This document shows positions 7,877 to 17,454 of a stretch of 64,000 bases of DNA, piece by piece (position 1 is the first letter of the stretch; each line of letters starts with the position of its first letter). The notes beneath the pieces are model-generated. The model made no database searches, was not told the origin of the DNA, and saw only the letters and a list, made by a program, of their open reading frames with translations. Made by a program: the position numbers and the translations under genes. The DNA is taken from contig JANQKZ010000032.1 of assembly GCA_028280845.1 (NCBI GenBank), forward strand, positions 69,390-133,389, written 5' to 3'. This DNA is from Opitutales bacterium. Its GTDB lineage: Bacteria > Verrucomicrobiota > Verrucomicrobiia > Opitutales > JABSRG01.

Positions 7877-9361
7877 ATGAAAGCAATCCGTTACCTCCTG
7901 TTAACCCTGTTCCTCCTCGGGTGGTTGTACGGAACTGATGAACCATCCCAACCCGATATCCTATTCATTGCGGTCGACGATTTAAACGACTGGATTGAGC
8001 CTCTCGGCGGACACCCTCAAGCCATCACGCCCAATTTTGAGCGGCTGGCGAAAATGGGGACGATATTCCCCCATGCGTATTGCGCAGCCCCTGCGTGCAA
8101 CCCTTCCCGAGTGGCCGTCTTATCCGGCATGGCGCCTCATCGATCCGGGATCTACATCAACAATCAACCCATGTGGAATAGCCCTGCCATCCAGGAAGCA
8201 GTCATGCTACCCAGTACTTTCCGGCGTGCCGGGTACCGGGCTATCGGCTCGGGCAAGATTTATCATTCCAACTTCCCGGATGCCCAATCCTGGGACGACT
8301 TCTGGCCCTCTTTAGATCTCCAGCGCCCCTGGACCGCCCTTCCTCCCCCCGCCGACTTGCCCTTGAATGGCATTCCGCAAACCAGCCAGTTTGATTGGGG
8401 AATCGTGGATGCCCGGAAAGAGGATTTAGCAGACTGGAAAGTGGCCGATTGGGTCATCCATCAACTGGAGCACCCACCCGAGGACCAACCCATGTTTCTC
8501 GCTTGCGGCATATACCTCCCCCACCTCCCCTGGTATGTCCCCGAGGCCTACTTTGAACCATTTCCCATTGAATCCATTCAGCTCCCGGAGGTCCTCAACT
8601 CCGATCTTGAAGACCTCCCCGTGGCCGCCAGATCCTTCATCCGCTTAAACGACCACGATAATGTGCTCGCCCACGACCAATGGAAATATGCTGTTCAGGG
8701 CTACCTCGCCTCCATTAGCTACGCCGATATGATCCTGGGGCGCCTTCTGGATGCCTTGGAGCAGAGTCCACGTGGCCACAACACCATTGTGGTCCTCTGG
8801 TCCGACCATGGATGGAACCTGGGAGAAAAACAGCACTGGCGGAAGTTTGCCCTTTGGGAGAACACCACCCGATCCGTCCTGATGTGGGCTGGCCCCGGTA
8901 TCCCTCCCGGTGAAGTCAGCGAGGCCCCGGCCAGCTTGCTCGATATCTATCCAACCCTGGTGCGTATGGCAGGAATTGAAGAGACACCAGACCTTTTGCG
9001 CCAAATGGATGGCACGCCCCTGACCTTTTGGTTCGAGAACCCCGCAAGGGAAAGGGGAAAACCCGTGCTGACCACCTGGCATAAAGAGAACCATTCTTTG
9101 CGTTCCAAACGCTGGAGATATACTCGCTACGCCGATGGTTCGGAAGAACTCTATGACCACCAGAATGATCCCAACGAGTGGGTCAACCTCGCGGGCAAAC
9201 CCGAATTTCAGAGCGTAATTCGACAACACGCTAAGTTTCTACCACAGCACAACGCGGATCAAACACCTGCAGACGGGGAAGAACCTAGCTATTACGAGCG
9301 CCTCGAGTTGCAATTTCCCGAGCTCAAAGACATCATCAGAGAATATCAGTCAGTGGATTAA
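7877..9361 (+). CDS. Sulfatase, iduronate-2-sulfatase-like (Cys-type formylglycine)
   Basis: The start at 7877 (MKAIRYLLLTLFLLGW) gives a clean signal peptide and a 494-aa exported enzyme. The longer upstream frame overlaps dhaL. The N-terminal metal site is FIAVDDLNDW, and the formylglycine motif is CNPSR (in PACNPSRVAVLSG) near residue 78. Later come VLWSDHGWNLGEK (metal and substrate ligands) and YTRYADGSEELYDH. This pattern matches iduronate-2-sulfatase-like members of family S1, which remove sulfate from uronate- or hexose-containing polysaccharides. The Cys must be converted to formylglycine by a maturase not found in the window. Confidence 0.92.
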   Translation: MKAIRYLLLTLFLLGWLYGTDEPSQPDILFIAVDDLNDWIEPLGGHPQAITPNFERLAKMGTIFPHAYCAAPACNPSRVAVLSGMAPHRSGIYINNQPMWNSPAIQEAVMLPSTFRRAGYRAIGSGKIYHSNFPDAQSWDDFWPSLDLQRPWTALPPPADLPLNGIPQTSQFDWGIVDARKEDLADWKVADWVIHQLEHPPEDQPMFLACGIYLPHLPWYVPEAYFEPFPIESIQLPEVLNSDLEDLPVAARSFIRLNDHDNVLAHDQWKYAVQGYLASISYADMILGRLLDALEQSPRGHNTIVVLWSDHGWNLGEKQHWRKFALWENTTRSVLMWAGPGIPPGEVSEAPASLLDIYPTLVRMAGIEETPDLLRQMDGTPLTFWFENPARERGKPVLTTWHKENHSLRSKRWRYTRYADGSEELYDHQNDPNEWVNLAGKPEFQSVIRQHAKFLPQHNADQTPADGEEPSYYERLELQFPELKDIIREYQSVD

Positions 9362-9447
9362 GACGAAGGCGGTGCATAGCGCTTTTAATGTGCGTGCAGC
9401 GAAAGCAGGGAACCCATTCCTGAAAGCGATCAAGAAATTGACATGCC

Positions 9448-9651
9448 ATGGACTCAAGAGAAGCGGATATCAGCCACCTCGAACGGAAAATTGCTCAACT
9501 GGAACAACACGTGTCCGAGCAGGATAAAGCTATGTTTGGGTTTTCCAAACAAATGGACCAGCTCCGCGAACGCTTGGACAAACTTCAGAACCAGGTGGAT
9601 GCCGCAGACTCCGCCGGCGCCGAGCCCATGGAGAAGCCACCCCATTATTGA
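9448..9651 (+). CDS. slyX: SlyX family protein
   Basis: This 67-aa protein is almost all coiled coil (heptad pattern from ISHLERKIAQLEQHV to LDKLQNQV) and ends in the family's trademark PPHY tail (KPPHY). SlyX proteins are small, widespread and of unknown function, first noted next to slyD in enterobacteria. Length and tail fit closely. It stands alone between a sulfatase and a convergent SDR gene whose stop lies 4 bp beyond, with no sign of a role in sugar use. Confidence 0.82.
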   Translation: MDSREADISHLERKIAQLEQHVSEQDKAMFGFSKQMDQLRERLDKLQNQVDAADSAGAEPMEKPPHY

Positions 9652-9655
9652 GACA

Positions 9656-10471
9656 TTAAAGCCGGGGAACCGTAAGTCCACCGTCGACCAGAATCACCTG
9701 ACCGGTCGAGTAGGGAAAATCTCCCCTCGCCAGCGAGGCGACGACCTTTCCACTATCACCGGGCTCTCCCCAACGGGGCTGCAGGCATAAGCCTTCTTCA
9801 ATCATTTTGTCATATTTCTCTGCCACCGCGGAGGTCATATCCGTGCGCGTCACGCCCGGGCGCACTTCATAAACCGGGATGCCCTCTGCTCCCAGGCGGA
9901 CAGCAAAGACTTGAGACATCATGGCAATCCCCGCTTTAGCTAAACAATATTCTCCGCGGTTGATGCTCGCCAGGGTAGCCGAGATGGAACCAATGTTGAT
10001 GATCTTCCCCTCAAAGCTGGAGTCGGCCTGCTTCGCGGCCACCATCTGGTTCGCAATGGCCTGGGACAAAAAGAAGGCCCCTTTCAGGTTGATGTCCATC
10101 ACCCGGTCATAATTTTCCTCGGTCGTTTCGAGCACATCGAGGCGCTGCTTGGGGGCGACCCCAGCATTGTTGACCAGAAGATTCAGGGCACCTCCGGCAA
10201 AGCCCTTCACGACAGACAGGATCGCCTCGCGGCCCTCCGCTTCACCAATATTCCCCTGCGCATAGGTCACCTCCACGCCCAGGGCTCTCAACTCATCCAA
10301 CACAGGCTGCACATCGGCCGCTGCCCGCATCCCGTTAATGACCAGGCCCCACCCCTCAGCGGCCAATGCCCGTGCAATCCCCAAACCAATCCCACGGCTC
10401 CCTCCGGTTATCAGGGCAAATTTTGGTCTTTTGTTTTTCGTTTGTTGTGTCTCGTTTTCTGGACTACTCAT
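9656..10471 (-). CDS. SDR family oxidoreductase (FabG/3-ketoacyl reductase-like)
   Basis: The protein has 271 aa: TGGSRGIGLGIA cofactor loop near residue 22, NNAGVAP near residue 98, INIGSISA strand (Ser), and EYCLAK as the Tyr-x3-Lys catalytic pair. It ends with GQVILVDGGLTVPRL, typical of FabG-like tetrameric SDRs. The first 15 residues are polar and may be a short extension. It is the last gene of a leftward series (GH88, TIM-barrel, Gfo/Idh/MocA, SDR) separated from the rest by a small gene on the other strand. A role in sugar or uronate oxidation is more likely than fatty-acid synthesis, by context only. Confidence 0.88.
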   Translation of the reverse strand: MSSPENETQQTKNKRPKFALITGGSRGIGLGIARALAAEGWGLVINGMRAAADVQPVLDELRALGVEVTYAQGNIGEAEGREAILSVVKGFAGGALNLLVNNAGVAPKQRLDVLETTEENYDRVMDINLKGAFFLSQAIANQMVAAKQADSSFEGKIINIGSISATLASINRGEYCLAKAGIAMMSQVFAVRLGAEGIPVYEVRPGVTRTDMTSAVAEKYDKMIEEGLCLQPRWGEPGDSGKVVASLARGDFPYSTGQVILVDGGLTVPRL

Positions 10472-10498
10472 TAATATATCAAATTGGGAGGTGGTAAT

Positions 10499-10864
10499 AT
10501 GGGAACGTTTACTCGATTCGAAGATATTGAAGCCTGGAAAGCGGCTCGGGAGCTGAACAAGAGTATCTACTCGATATCTGGATCAGGATCCTTTGCAAAA
10601 GATTTTGCCTTGAAAGAACAGATACGACGGGCCGCCATTTCAATTAGCTCCAATATCGCGGAGGGGTTTGGGAGGAATTCATCAAAGGAGTTCAAAAATT
10701 TTTTAGGATATGCTTCTGGCTCTGCTAATGAGGTTCAAAGCCAACTTTATTTAGCGCTCGATCAGGGTTATCTCACGAAGACCGACTTCAAGTCCATTGT
10801 AGAGGATGCTGAAAGAACTAAGAAGCTGATCGGTGGACTCATTCACTATCTCAATAGAAATTGA
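10499..10864 (+). CDS. Four-helix-bundle protein (23S rRNA intervening-sequence protein family)
   Basis: The start at 10499 is chosen because a strong ribosome site (GGGAGGTGG) lies just upstream. The 121-aa product has the family's pattern: FEDIEAWKAARELNKSIY, LKEQIRRAAISISSNIAEGFGR and FLGYASGSANEVQSQL. Such proteins were first described from insertions in spirochaete 23S rRNA, but most are free-standing, and they form four-helix bundles of unknown function. Base composition is clearly more AT-rich than the flanking genes. The gene interrupts a leftward operon on the opposite strand, so lateral arrival is likely. Confidence 0.88.
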   Translation: MGTFTRFEDIEAWKAARELNKSIYSISGSGSFAKDFALKEQIRRAAISISSNIAEGFGRNSSKEFKNFLGYASGSANEVQSQLYLALDQGYLTKTDFKSIVEDAERTKKLIGGLIHYLNRN

Positions 10865-10919
10865 TTAGTAGAGAAACGAACGGCAAAGAACGATAAACTA
10901 AAAACCAGTTGGCAATCTC

Positions 10920-12065
<1,146 letters not shown>

Positions 12066-12139
12066 AAAATGAAGTTCTTCGTTTTTTGTTATTTGAAAAA
12101 ATTTGACCGCTCAAACGATATACGACCCACGACAAACCA

Positions 12140-12952
12140 CTAAACGTGGTTAATATAAGCCTCCTTGATTTTAGATAGGTATGTATCCGGATCCGTCGCC
12201 CACCAGCGGTTGGAGAAGATCTCCACTTCGTTCCACCCCTGAAACCCGGTCGCCTCGACCCAGCTACGGATCCGGGGAATGTCAATACACCCTTCCCCCA
12301 TCAGGCCTCGATCATTCAAAAGATCCTCGGTCGGAGTCTTCCAGTCGCAGACATGGAACCCGCAGATCCGCTCGCCGGCCCGCTGGAGCTGCTGCTCCAG
12401 GTCAGGATCCCACCAGACGTGGTATACGTCGACAGCTACCCCCACGAGGGGAGAGTTCAACTGATCCATGAGGTCGTTTGCCTGGCCAACCGTATTCACC
12501 GCACTACGACAATCCGCATACAGCGGATGCAGCGGCTCAATCGCAAGGATCACCCCCAGGGCCTGGGCATGATCGATCAAGGCGGCTATTCCTTCGGTAA
12601 TCTGTTTCCGCGCCTCCACCAGAGGAACCCCCGGTTCGGCCCCACACACCAGAACGACCTGAGGCGCCCCAACTGCCTGGGCCTCATCCAGACAGCGGCG
12701 ATTATCATCCAGGGCGGCTTGCCGTTTCACCGGGTCTGTCGATACAAAGAACCCACCCCGAACCAGCGACACCGCCTCTAACCCATGATCATCCAACAGG
12801 GTCTTCGACTCCTCCAATGATCTCCCTTCCAGCCACTGCCGCCAAATTCCCATGCCACGCACGCCCCCCGTCGCGAACTTTTGGCAAGCCGTGGGAAAAT
12901 CCCACTGCTTCGTCGTGATGGTATGGATGGCGAGTCGAGATAAATTGTCCAT
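12140..12952 (-). CDS. Sugar phosphate isomerase/epimerase-type TIM-barrel protein
   Basis: A start at 12952 (MDNLSRLAIHTIT) is preferred because GGAG lies six bases before it. An in-frame ATG 12 bases further upstream is the alternative. The 270-aa product has the xylose-isomerase-like TIM-barrel pattern: GVRGMGIWRQWL, LAIEPLHPLYADCRSAV, VDVYHVWWDP and WNEVEIFS supply Glu, Asp and His metal ligands. No signal peptide. Family members include epimerases, 2-keto-inositol dehydratases and hydroxypyruvate isomerases. Position between GH88 and Gfo/Idh/MocA genes points to modification of an uronate- or keto-sugar intermediate. Confidence 0.85.
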   Translation of the reverse strand: MDNLSRLAIHTITTKQWDFPTACQKFATGGVRGMGIWRQWLEGRSLEESKTLLDDHGLEAVSLVRGGFFVSTDPVKRQAALDDNRRCLDEAQAVGAPQVVLVCGAEPGVPLVEARKQITEGIAALIDHAQALGVILAIEPLHPLYADCRSAVNTVGQANDLMDQLNSPLVGVAVDVYHVWWDPDLEQQLQRAGERICGFHVCDWKTPTEDLLNDRGLMGEGCIDIPRIRSWVEATGFQGWNEVEIFSNRWWATDPDTYLSKIKEAYINHV

Positions 12953-12976
12953 GATTTGCTCCATGCAAAGTGTTTC

Positions 12977-13022
12977 GTGCTTATCGTTCCCGGTTAGGCG
13001 TTAATCATTAAACGCTAAGCAC
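12977..13022. repeat. Inverted repeat between GH88 and TIM-barrel genes
   Basis: GTGCTTATCGTT (12977-12988) pairs with AACGCTAAGCAC (13011-13022) at 11 of 12 positions. The 22-base loop also contains GCGTT, which can pair with the same AACGC, so two alternative stems exist. It starts 5 bases past the GH88 stop as read leftward, and may act as an attenuator, RNA-stability element or weak terminator. It has no T-tract. Confidence 0.5.
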
Positions 13023-13027
13023 TATCT

Positions 13028-14398
13028 TCACTTAAAAAAAGTGAGATAAGGCCCGTCTTCCAACAGCCGTTGAATATAAACGGCCAGTTCCATGAGATGG
13101 TAATCGCCCCACATGGAGGATTCCCCGCAGGCAATCGCCTGCCCCGCGGGCACATGATCCCAGCCATTCGGCTGGTGGTAAATGCTATGCAACAACAAGC
13201 CCTGGTGATTCGGATCCAGGGAGAGGTAAGCATCACTGAACAGCGCAGCTGAGGTGACGAGGGCGGCCTGCTCATACTGAGCCGCCGCCGGGTTACCCTT
13301 CGTTTTCAAATAACGGGCCAACCGGAACAAACCCTGGGCCGTAATCGCAGAGGCCGTGCTATCCACAGGCTCATACGCATTGAAAGGATCAGCCGGGCGA
13401 TCTAGATAATCTCCCAGCTTATAGAGATTGGGAGCGCCCTGGTCCCAATAACTGATTCCATCGGTGGGGGTGTTCTCAATAAAGTTGTCGGCTACGGCCA
13501 AGGCGGCTTTCTCCATGAGGCCGACCCACCGATTCCTACCGCCAAAGGGCTCTAAATCGGCATCATCCAGTTGCGCCAGAAACTCCAGTTCCTCGGCAAA
13601 TCCACAAGTCGCCCAGGCCTGCCCACGGGTCCAGGTGCTGAACCCGGTGTAGCCCTGCTGGGCATTGGGACAACGGAAGGCTCCATCTTTGGTATTGAAC
13701 ACGGCTTCGTGCGCCGTGCGCCCGCGAACATCATAGGAATCCCGACCCTCGCCATAAAACACACTAAAGAGGGCCGTGGATTCAATGTGGAGTAATGCCC
13801 GCTCCAACAGACTGATGGCTTTATCCCCTTCTCCCATTAACACATGCCCAAGGCGATGGGCCTGCATTAAAATCCGGCAGGATCGAATCGTGTCCACAAA
13901 CAGAGAATGGGGGCCATTGAAGCTATGGATAAATCCGCCCCCCTGGCGATTCGTCCATCGCGAAGCTTGCACCGCGCCGGACACCTTGATGGCTAATTCA
14001 TAAAAATGGCGCTCCCAGTCATTATCCGGGAGGATCCCTTCCAGCATAAGTCGGCGAAGGTTTCCATAGGTAGAGAGGTTGTTGAACCCGTGATCATGCA
14101 CGCCGATATGGCTCACATGACTGGCCATCCGGCTTACCGTTCGGCTTCGCCCGGACTCAAGGCTTTCCTCGTCGCCGGTTGCGTCAAAATGAAGAATAGC
14201 AATCCCGTAGCGAAAGCCCTCGGTCCACTCGGTCCACCCCCGAGTGGTGTATTTTCCATCCACCGTAAACACGGGAGACCCCTTGGCGTCGTCATATTCA
14301 GAATCGATGGACTGCACCTTCTGCTTCGCCAGGGCAAAGCACTGGTCAATGCCTCCTCGGAGTTCTTCCAATTTTGGAGCGGAATTTAAGTTTATCAT
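13028..14398 (-). CDS. GH88-like unsaturated glucuronyl hydrolase
   Basis: The 456-aa protein has no signal peptide, so it is cytoplasmic. It shows the six-hairpin alpha/alpha-barrel signatures of GH88: HDHGF (candidate catalytic Asp102), HSLFVDTIRS (Asp169, matching the DT of the family), the Trp-rich TWTRGQAW segment near 256-262, EPVDSTASAI, and SSMWGDYHLMEL near the C-terminus. GH88 removes the 4,5-unsaturated uronic acid left by polysaccharide lyases from imported oligosaccharides. It starts a leftward series with epimerase and oxidoreductases, which would process the freed uronate. The putative heparinase-type lyase at the right edge of the window is a plausible source of its substrate. 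Confidence 0.87.
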   Translation of the reverse strand: MINLNSAPKLEELRGGIDQCFALAKQKVQSIDSEYDDAKGSPVFTVDGKYTTRGWTEWTEGFRYGIAILHFDATGDEESLESGRSRTVSRMASHVSHIGVHDHGFNNLSTYGNLRRLMLEGILPDNDWERHFYELAIKVSGAVQASRWTNRQGGGFIHSFNGPHSLFVDTIRSCRILMQAHRLGHVLMGEGDKAISLLERALLHIESTALFSVFYGEGRDSYDVRGRTAHEAVFNTKDGAFRCPNAQQGYTGFSTWTRGQAWATCGFAEELEFLAQLDDADLEPFGGRNRWVGLMEKAALAVADNFIENTPTDGISYWDQGAPNLYKLGDYLDRPADPFNAYEPVDSTASAITAQGLFRLARYLKTKGNPAAAQYEQAALVTSAALFSDAYLSLDPNHQGLLLHSIYHQPNGWDHVPAGQAIACGESSMWGDYHLMELAVYIQRLLEDGPYLTFFK

Positions 14399-14410
14399 TT
14401 TGCTTTTGTG

Positions 14411-14490
14411 CTCTCACCAAGACTCAGAGATCGCGGAGCGAACTCTTTCATGCGGGATGACTCTCTATGGCTCTGTGTCTCCGTGAGAAA
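14411..14490. repeat. Candidate dispersed intergenic element with CTCTGTGTCTCCGTGAG core
   Basis: The spacer upstream of the GH88 gene holds TCTCAC at 14412-14417 and GTGAGA at 14483-14488, which can pair. Between them is a stretch unlike coding sequence that includes CTCTGTGTCTCCGTGAG. Very similar wording occurs repeatedly between genes in many planctomycete, verrucomicrobial and related genomes, from general recollection. Only one copy is seen here. Confidence 0.35.
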
Positions 14491-14509
14491 ATGGATCTTT
14501 CGTTTTTGG

Positions 14510-15052
14510 TTAGAATCGGTGGGTCTTTTTCAAATGAACAATGAAAAGCCGGGTGTCTTCCACCACTTCGTAGGTGTGTGGTAAAACAGCATCAAATTTC
14601 AGAACCTCCCCCGCCTTTAGTTCGTAATGCTCTTTAGGGAGTTGAATGCGAATTCGGCCCGCTTTGACCCAGCAAATCTCGAAGTCATCGCCGTGCGCCT
14701 CCGGTCGGGTTAACTCACTTCCCCGGTCGGCCGACACGGAGAAGCACTCGATTCCCTCATAGTGTACCTTTTCGAATCTGAAATCGCCCGACTGATACTG
14801 TTCCGCTTCCTTCAAATGCGCTGCCGTAGATTCGGAAAGTCCGAGCAGATCACTGGCCGATAATCCGAATACCCGGGCCAGCCGGTAAAGTGTATCAATC
14901 TCGCACACATGCTGGTTCCGCTCAAGGCGTGACAGTACAGCAATCGACACCCCGCTCTGCTCCGACAGCTGTTCCAGGGTCATGCTGCGGGTCTTCCGTA
15001 ATTCACGTATCACCGAAAAATCAAGGGATGCTGGTTTGGACCCATTTTTCAT
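14510..15052 (-). CDS. XRE-family transcriptional regulator with C-terminal cupin domain
   Basis: The protein has 180 aa. Residues about 15-70 form a lambda-repressor-type helix-turn-helix (MTLEQLSEQSGVSIAVLSRLERN, then LYRLARVFGLSASDLLGLSE). Residues about 105-180 form a small cupin (HGDDFEICWVKAGRIRIQLP, AGEVLKFDAVLPHTYEVVED) that probably binds a small ligand. It is divergent from the DMT transporter at 15102 with a 49-bp AT-rich spacer, so it most likely controls that gene and itself. The GH88 gene lies just beyond its stop on the same strand and could share its control. Confidence 0.9.
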   Translation of the reverse strand: MKNGSKPASLDFSVIRELRKTRSMTLEQLSEQSGVSIAVLSRLERNQHVCEIDTLYRLARVFGLSASDLLGLSESTAAHLKEAEQYQSGDFRFEKVHYEGIECFSVSADRGSELTRPEAHGDDFEICWVKAGRIRIQLPKEHYELKAGEVLKFDAVLPHTYEVVEDTRLFIVHLKKTHRF

Positions 15053-15101
15053 CTTGCATAGTAAATTTATACAATATTCTTATATTACAAGAAAATTTTT
15101 C
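15053..15101. promoter_or_regulatory. Divergent promoter/operator spacer between XRE-cupin regulator and DMT transporter
   Basis: The 49-bp spacer is strikingly AT-rich in a GC-rich region and contains AAATTT at both ends plus an internal dyad-like TATACAATATTCTTATATTACA. It must carry the promoters of both genes and probably the binding site of the XRE-cupin protein. No exact box can be assigned by eye. Confidence 0.5.
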
Positions 15102-15974
15102 ATGACAAACTTGATCTTTCCCGCCTCCGCGGCCCTCTTGTATTCGCTGGCCTCTTTCATCAGTAGAAGAGCACTAGATGAAGGTGCCGGCATTATGCGT
15201 CAGGCGTTTATCGTAAACCAGGTTTTCGTCTTCTGCTTCCTGCCCTTTGCCCTCTTCGATAAACACCCGCCCGACTGGTCCTTATGGGCCTGGCCCCTGC
15301 TCACTGGTTTTTTCTTCTTCTTGGGCCAGGGACTGACCTTTGCCGCCATCCGCACAGGAGACGTCAGCCTGCAAACCCCCATCATGGGAACGAAATCGAT
15401 CTTTGTTGTAATCATTGCCGCAACGGTGGGAGTGGAAGTCATTGGGCTTAAAATCTGGGTGGCGGCTTTCCTCGTGGCGGTCGGCGTCATCCTTCTGGCG
15501 CTACCCAAAAACATCGACCGAAAAAAGCGGAACCACACCCTCCTATTCGCCCTGAGCAGCAGTTTGAGTTTTGCCGTATCTGATGTCCTCGTGTCAGCCC
15601 ACGCTGCGGCCTTTGGCCCCGGGACCTTCCTGCTCATCGCCATGCTCACCTGTGCGCTCCTTTCCTGGAGCCTCGTATATTTCTTTCGCGCCCCACTCAA
15701 AGAAATCTCTTCCAAGGCGTGGCCATGGGTGATCGGGAGTGCGCTCCTCATGGGTGTCCAGGCTGTTCTCCTCAACCAATACATCGCCCAAACCGGGAAA
15801 GTCGCCGAGGCCAACATCATCTATTCGACCCGTGGACTCTGGAGTGTCATCCTCGCGTTGTTCCTTGCCGGAACCATCATCCACCAGAGCGATCAGCTGA
15901 CCCGTTCCGGGGCCATGCAACGGTTCCTCGGGGCCGGGACTATGATGGTCGCCGTGGTTCTGCTATTTGTTTAG
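15102..15974 (+). CDS. DMT-superfamily (EamA-like) transporter
   Basis: The start at 15102 (MTNLIFPASAALLYSLASF) follows the divergent spacer. The open frame upstream of it overlaps the regulator antisense. The 290-aa protein is hydrophobic throughout, with about ten membrane helices in two similar halves, as in EamA/RhaT-type drug/metabolite transporters. The conserved second-helix region reads PIMGTKSIFVVIIA. It likely moves a small metabolite across the inner membrane; direction and substrate are not shown. A Tat- or Sec-exported sulfatase gene follows after 14 bp and may be cotranscribed. Confidence 0.85.
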   Translation: MTNLIFPASAALLYSLASFISRRALDEGAGIMRQAFIVNQVFVFCFLPFALFDKHPPDWSLWAWPLLTGFFFFLGQGLTFAAIRTGDVSLQTPIMGTKSIFVVIIAATVGVEVIGLKIWVAAFLVAVGVILLALPKNIDRKKRNHTLLFALSSSLSFAVSDVLVSAHAAAFGPGTFLLIAMLTCALLSWSLVYFFRAPLKEISSKAWPWVIGSALLMGVQAVLLNQYIAQTGKVAEANIIYSTRGLWSVILALFLAGTIIHQSDQLTRSGAMQRFLGAGTMMVAVVLLFV

Positions 15975-15988
15975 AGCTTCTCCACAAC

Positions 15989-17359
15989 ATGAAAGCCTTA
16001 CCCATCCTCCTTACCCTTTGCCTCGCCGCCCCTTTTCCGTCAGGGGCCTTCGGCGAAGCCCGGCCCAACGTCCTCATGGTCTTGGTGGATGATCTCAACG
16101 ACGTCCCGGGCTTCATGCAGGCCTCCCCCGATGCCCAGACCCCCTACATGGACCGCTTGGCCCGATCCGGCATGGTGTTTGGTAAAGCGCATTGCCAATA
16201 CCCCCTCTGTGGACCCTCAAGAGCCAGCTTCATGTCCGGCCTGCTGCCCTCCACCCTCAATTTCACCAGCCACATGAAGGATGCCCAGCTCGAGGCTCGA
16301 GCCCACGAGCTGGGCACCCCGCTGCTCCACACCTACTTCCAGCAACATGGCTACAAGACTCTGGCGGTAGGCAAAATCTGTCACAACCATGTCCCCGAGG
16401 GCAGTGTCCACGCCTCCGGCGGGCGCGGTTCCTTCCGCGAGGGGACCGGCCGGCTCCGCGCCAACTGGCACCAGGAAAACACCAGCACCGACTGGGCCAT
16501 GGCTCCGGAGCAGGATGACCAGCTCCCCGACTACCACGCGGCTCAGTGGGCCGTGGACCGCCTGAACGAACAGCACGACCAGCCCTTCTTCCTCATGGTC
16601 GGCTTCCTCCGACCCCATGTTCCCTGGTACGTGCCCGAGCCCTGGTTCCGAAAGTACCCCGATCCCGCTGCGCTGACCCTGCCTCTCTATCGACCCAACG
16701 ACCTGGAGGACGTCTCCGTCTACGCGCAAAAAATCAGCATCCTCCCCCAATACCCCCGGACTGATTGGGCCATCGAACAGAACCAGTGGAGCCAGATCTT
16801 CCACGCCTACCTCGCCAGCACGAGCTTTGTGGATCACTATGTGGGCCAGGTCCTCCAGGCCCTGGAACAAAGCGCTTATAGCGAGAACACCATCATCGTC
16901 CTCTTCTCGGATCACGGGTACCACCTTGGCGAAAAGAACACCTTTCAAAAACAAACCTTGTGGGAACGCTCCTCCCGGGTGCCCCTCATCATCGCCGGAC
17001 CTACCATCGAGCCCGATCAACGCACCGACCGGGTGGTCAGCTTGCTCGATATCTACCCCACCCTCGTCGAGCTGGCCGGATTACCCCCTAACCCCGCCAA
17101 CGAAGGCCGCAGCCTCCTTCCCCTGCTCCAGGATCCCCAACGGGTCTGGCCCTATCCCGCCATCACCTACTGGGAGGGTAACAACGTCGCCATCCAAACC
17201 GAGCAATTCCGCTACATCCGCTACACGGATGGCTCCGAAGAACTCTACGACCATACCACCGACCCGCATGAATGGAACAATCTCGTGAAGGATCCCGCCT
17301 TCGACACAATCAAGCGACAGCTCATCCCGGCCATTCCAGAAAACGCCTTCACCGACTAG
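15989..17359 (+). CDS. Sulfatase, iduronate-2-sulfatase-like
   Basis: The start at 15989 (MKALPILLTLCLAAPFPSGA) yields a signal peptide and a 456-aa exported enzyme. The longer upstream frame lies inside the transporter gene. Key sites are LVDDLNDV (metal), CGPSR as the formylglycine motif (YPLCGPSRASFMSG) near residue 73, GFLRPHVPWYVPE, LFSDHGYHLGEK and YIRYTDGSEELYDH. It belongs to the same S1 branch as the sulfatases at 7877 and 19823 but is not a recent copy of either. Probable role: removal of sulfate from a polysaccharide outside the cytoplasm. Confidence 0.92.
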   Translation: MKALPILLTLCLAAPFPSGAFGEARPNVLMVLVDDLNDVPGFMQASPDAQTPYMDRLARSGMVFGKAHCQYPLCGPSRASFMSGLLPSTLNFTSHMKDAQLEARAHELGTPLLHTYFQQHGYKTLAVGKICHNHVPEGSVHASGGRGSFREGTGRLRANWHQENTSTDWAMAPEQDDQLPDYHAAQWAVDRLNEQHDQPFFLMVGFLRPHVPWYVPEPWFRKYPDPAALTLPLYRPNDLEDVSVYAQKISILPQYPRTDWAIEQNQWSQIFHAYLASTSFVDHYVGQVLQALEQSAYSENTIIVLFSDHGYHLGEKNTFQKQTLWERSSRVPLIIAGPTIEPDQRTDRVVSLLDIYPTLVELAGLPPNPANEGRSLLPLLQDPQRVWPYPAITYWEGNNVAIQTEQFRYIRYTDGSEELYDHTTDPHEWNNLVKDPAFDTIKRQLIPAIPENAFTD

Positions 17360-17454
17360 AGGTTTCTCAAAATCCGCAGCCTGTCCCGAAGCCCCCCAAG
17401 CGGAATCACAAAGGGCGCGTTTTTCGTTTCATAAGCAAGCGGGAAATCCTGTTT

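Noticed and set aside
10484-10498. Earlier ATG for the four-helix-bundle gene
   Set aside because: The GGGAGGTGG site lies after this ATG and properly spaced before the ATG at 10499.
15719-15988. Long N-terminal extension of the sulfatase frame at 15989
   Set aside because: It lies inside the DMT transporter gene in another frame and reads as Arg/Pro/His-rich noise. The ATG at 15989 gives a proper signal peptide.
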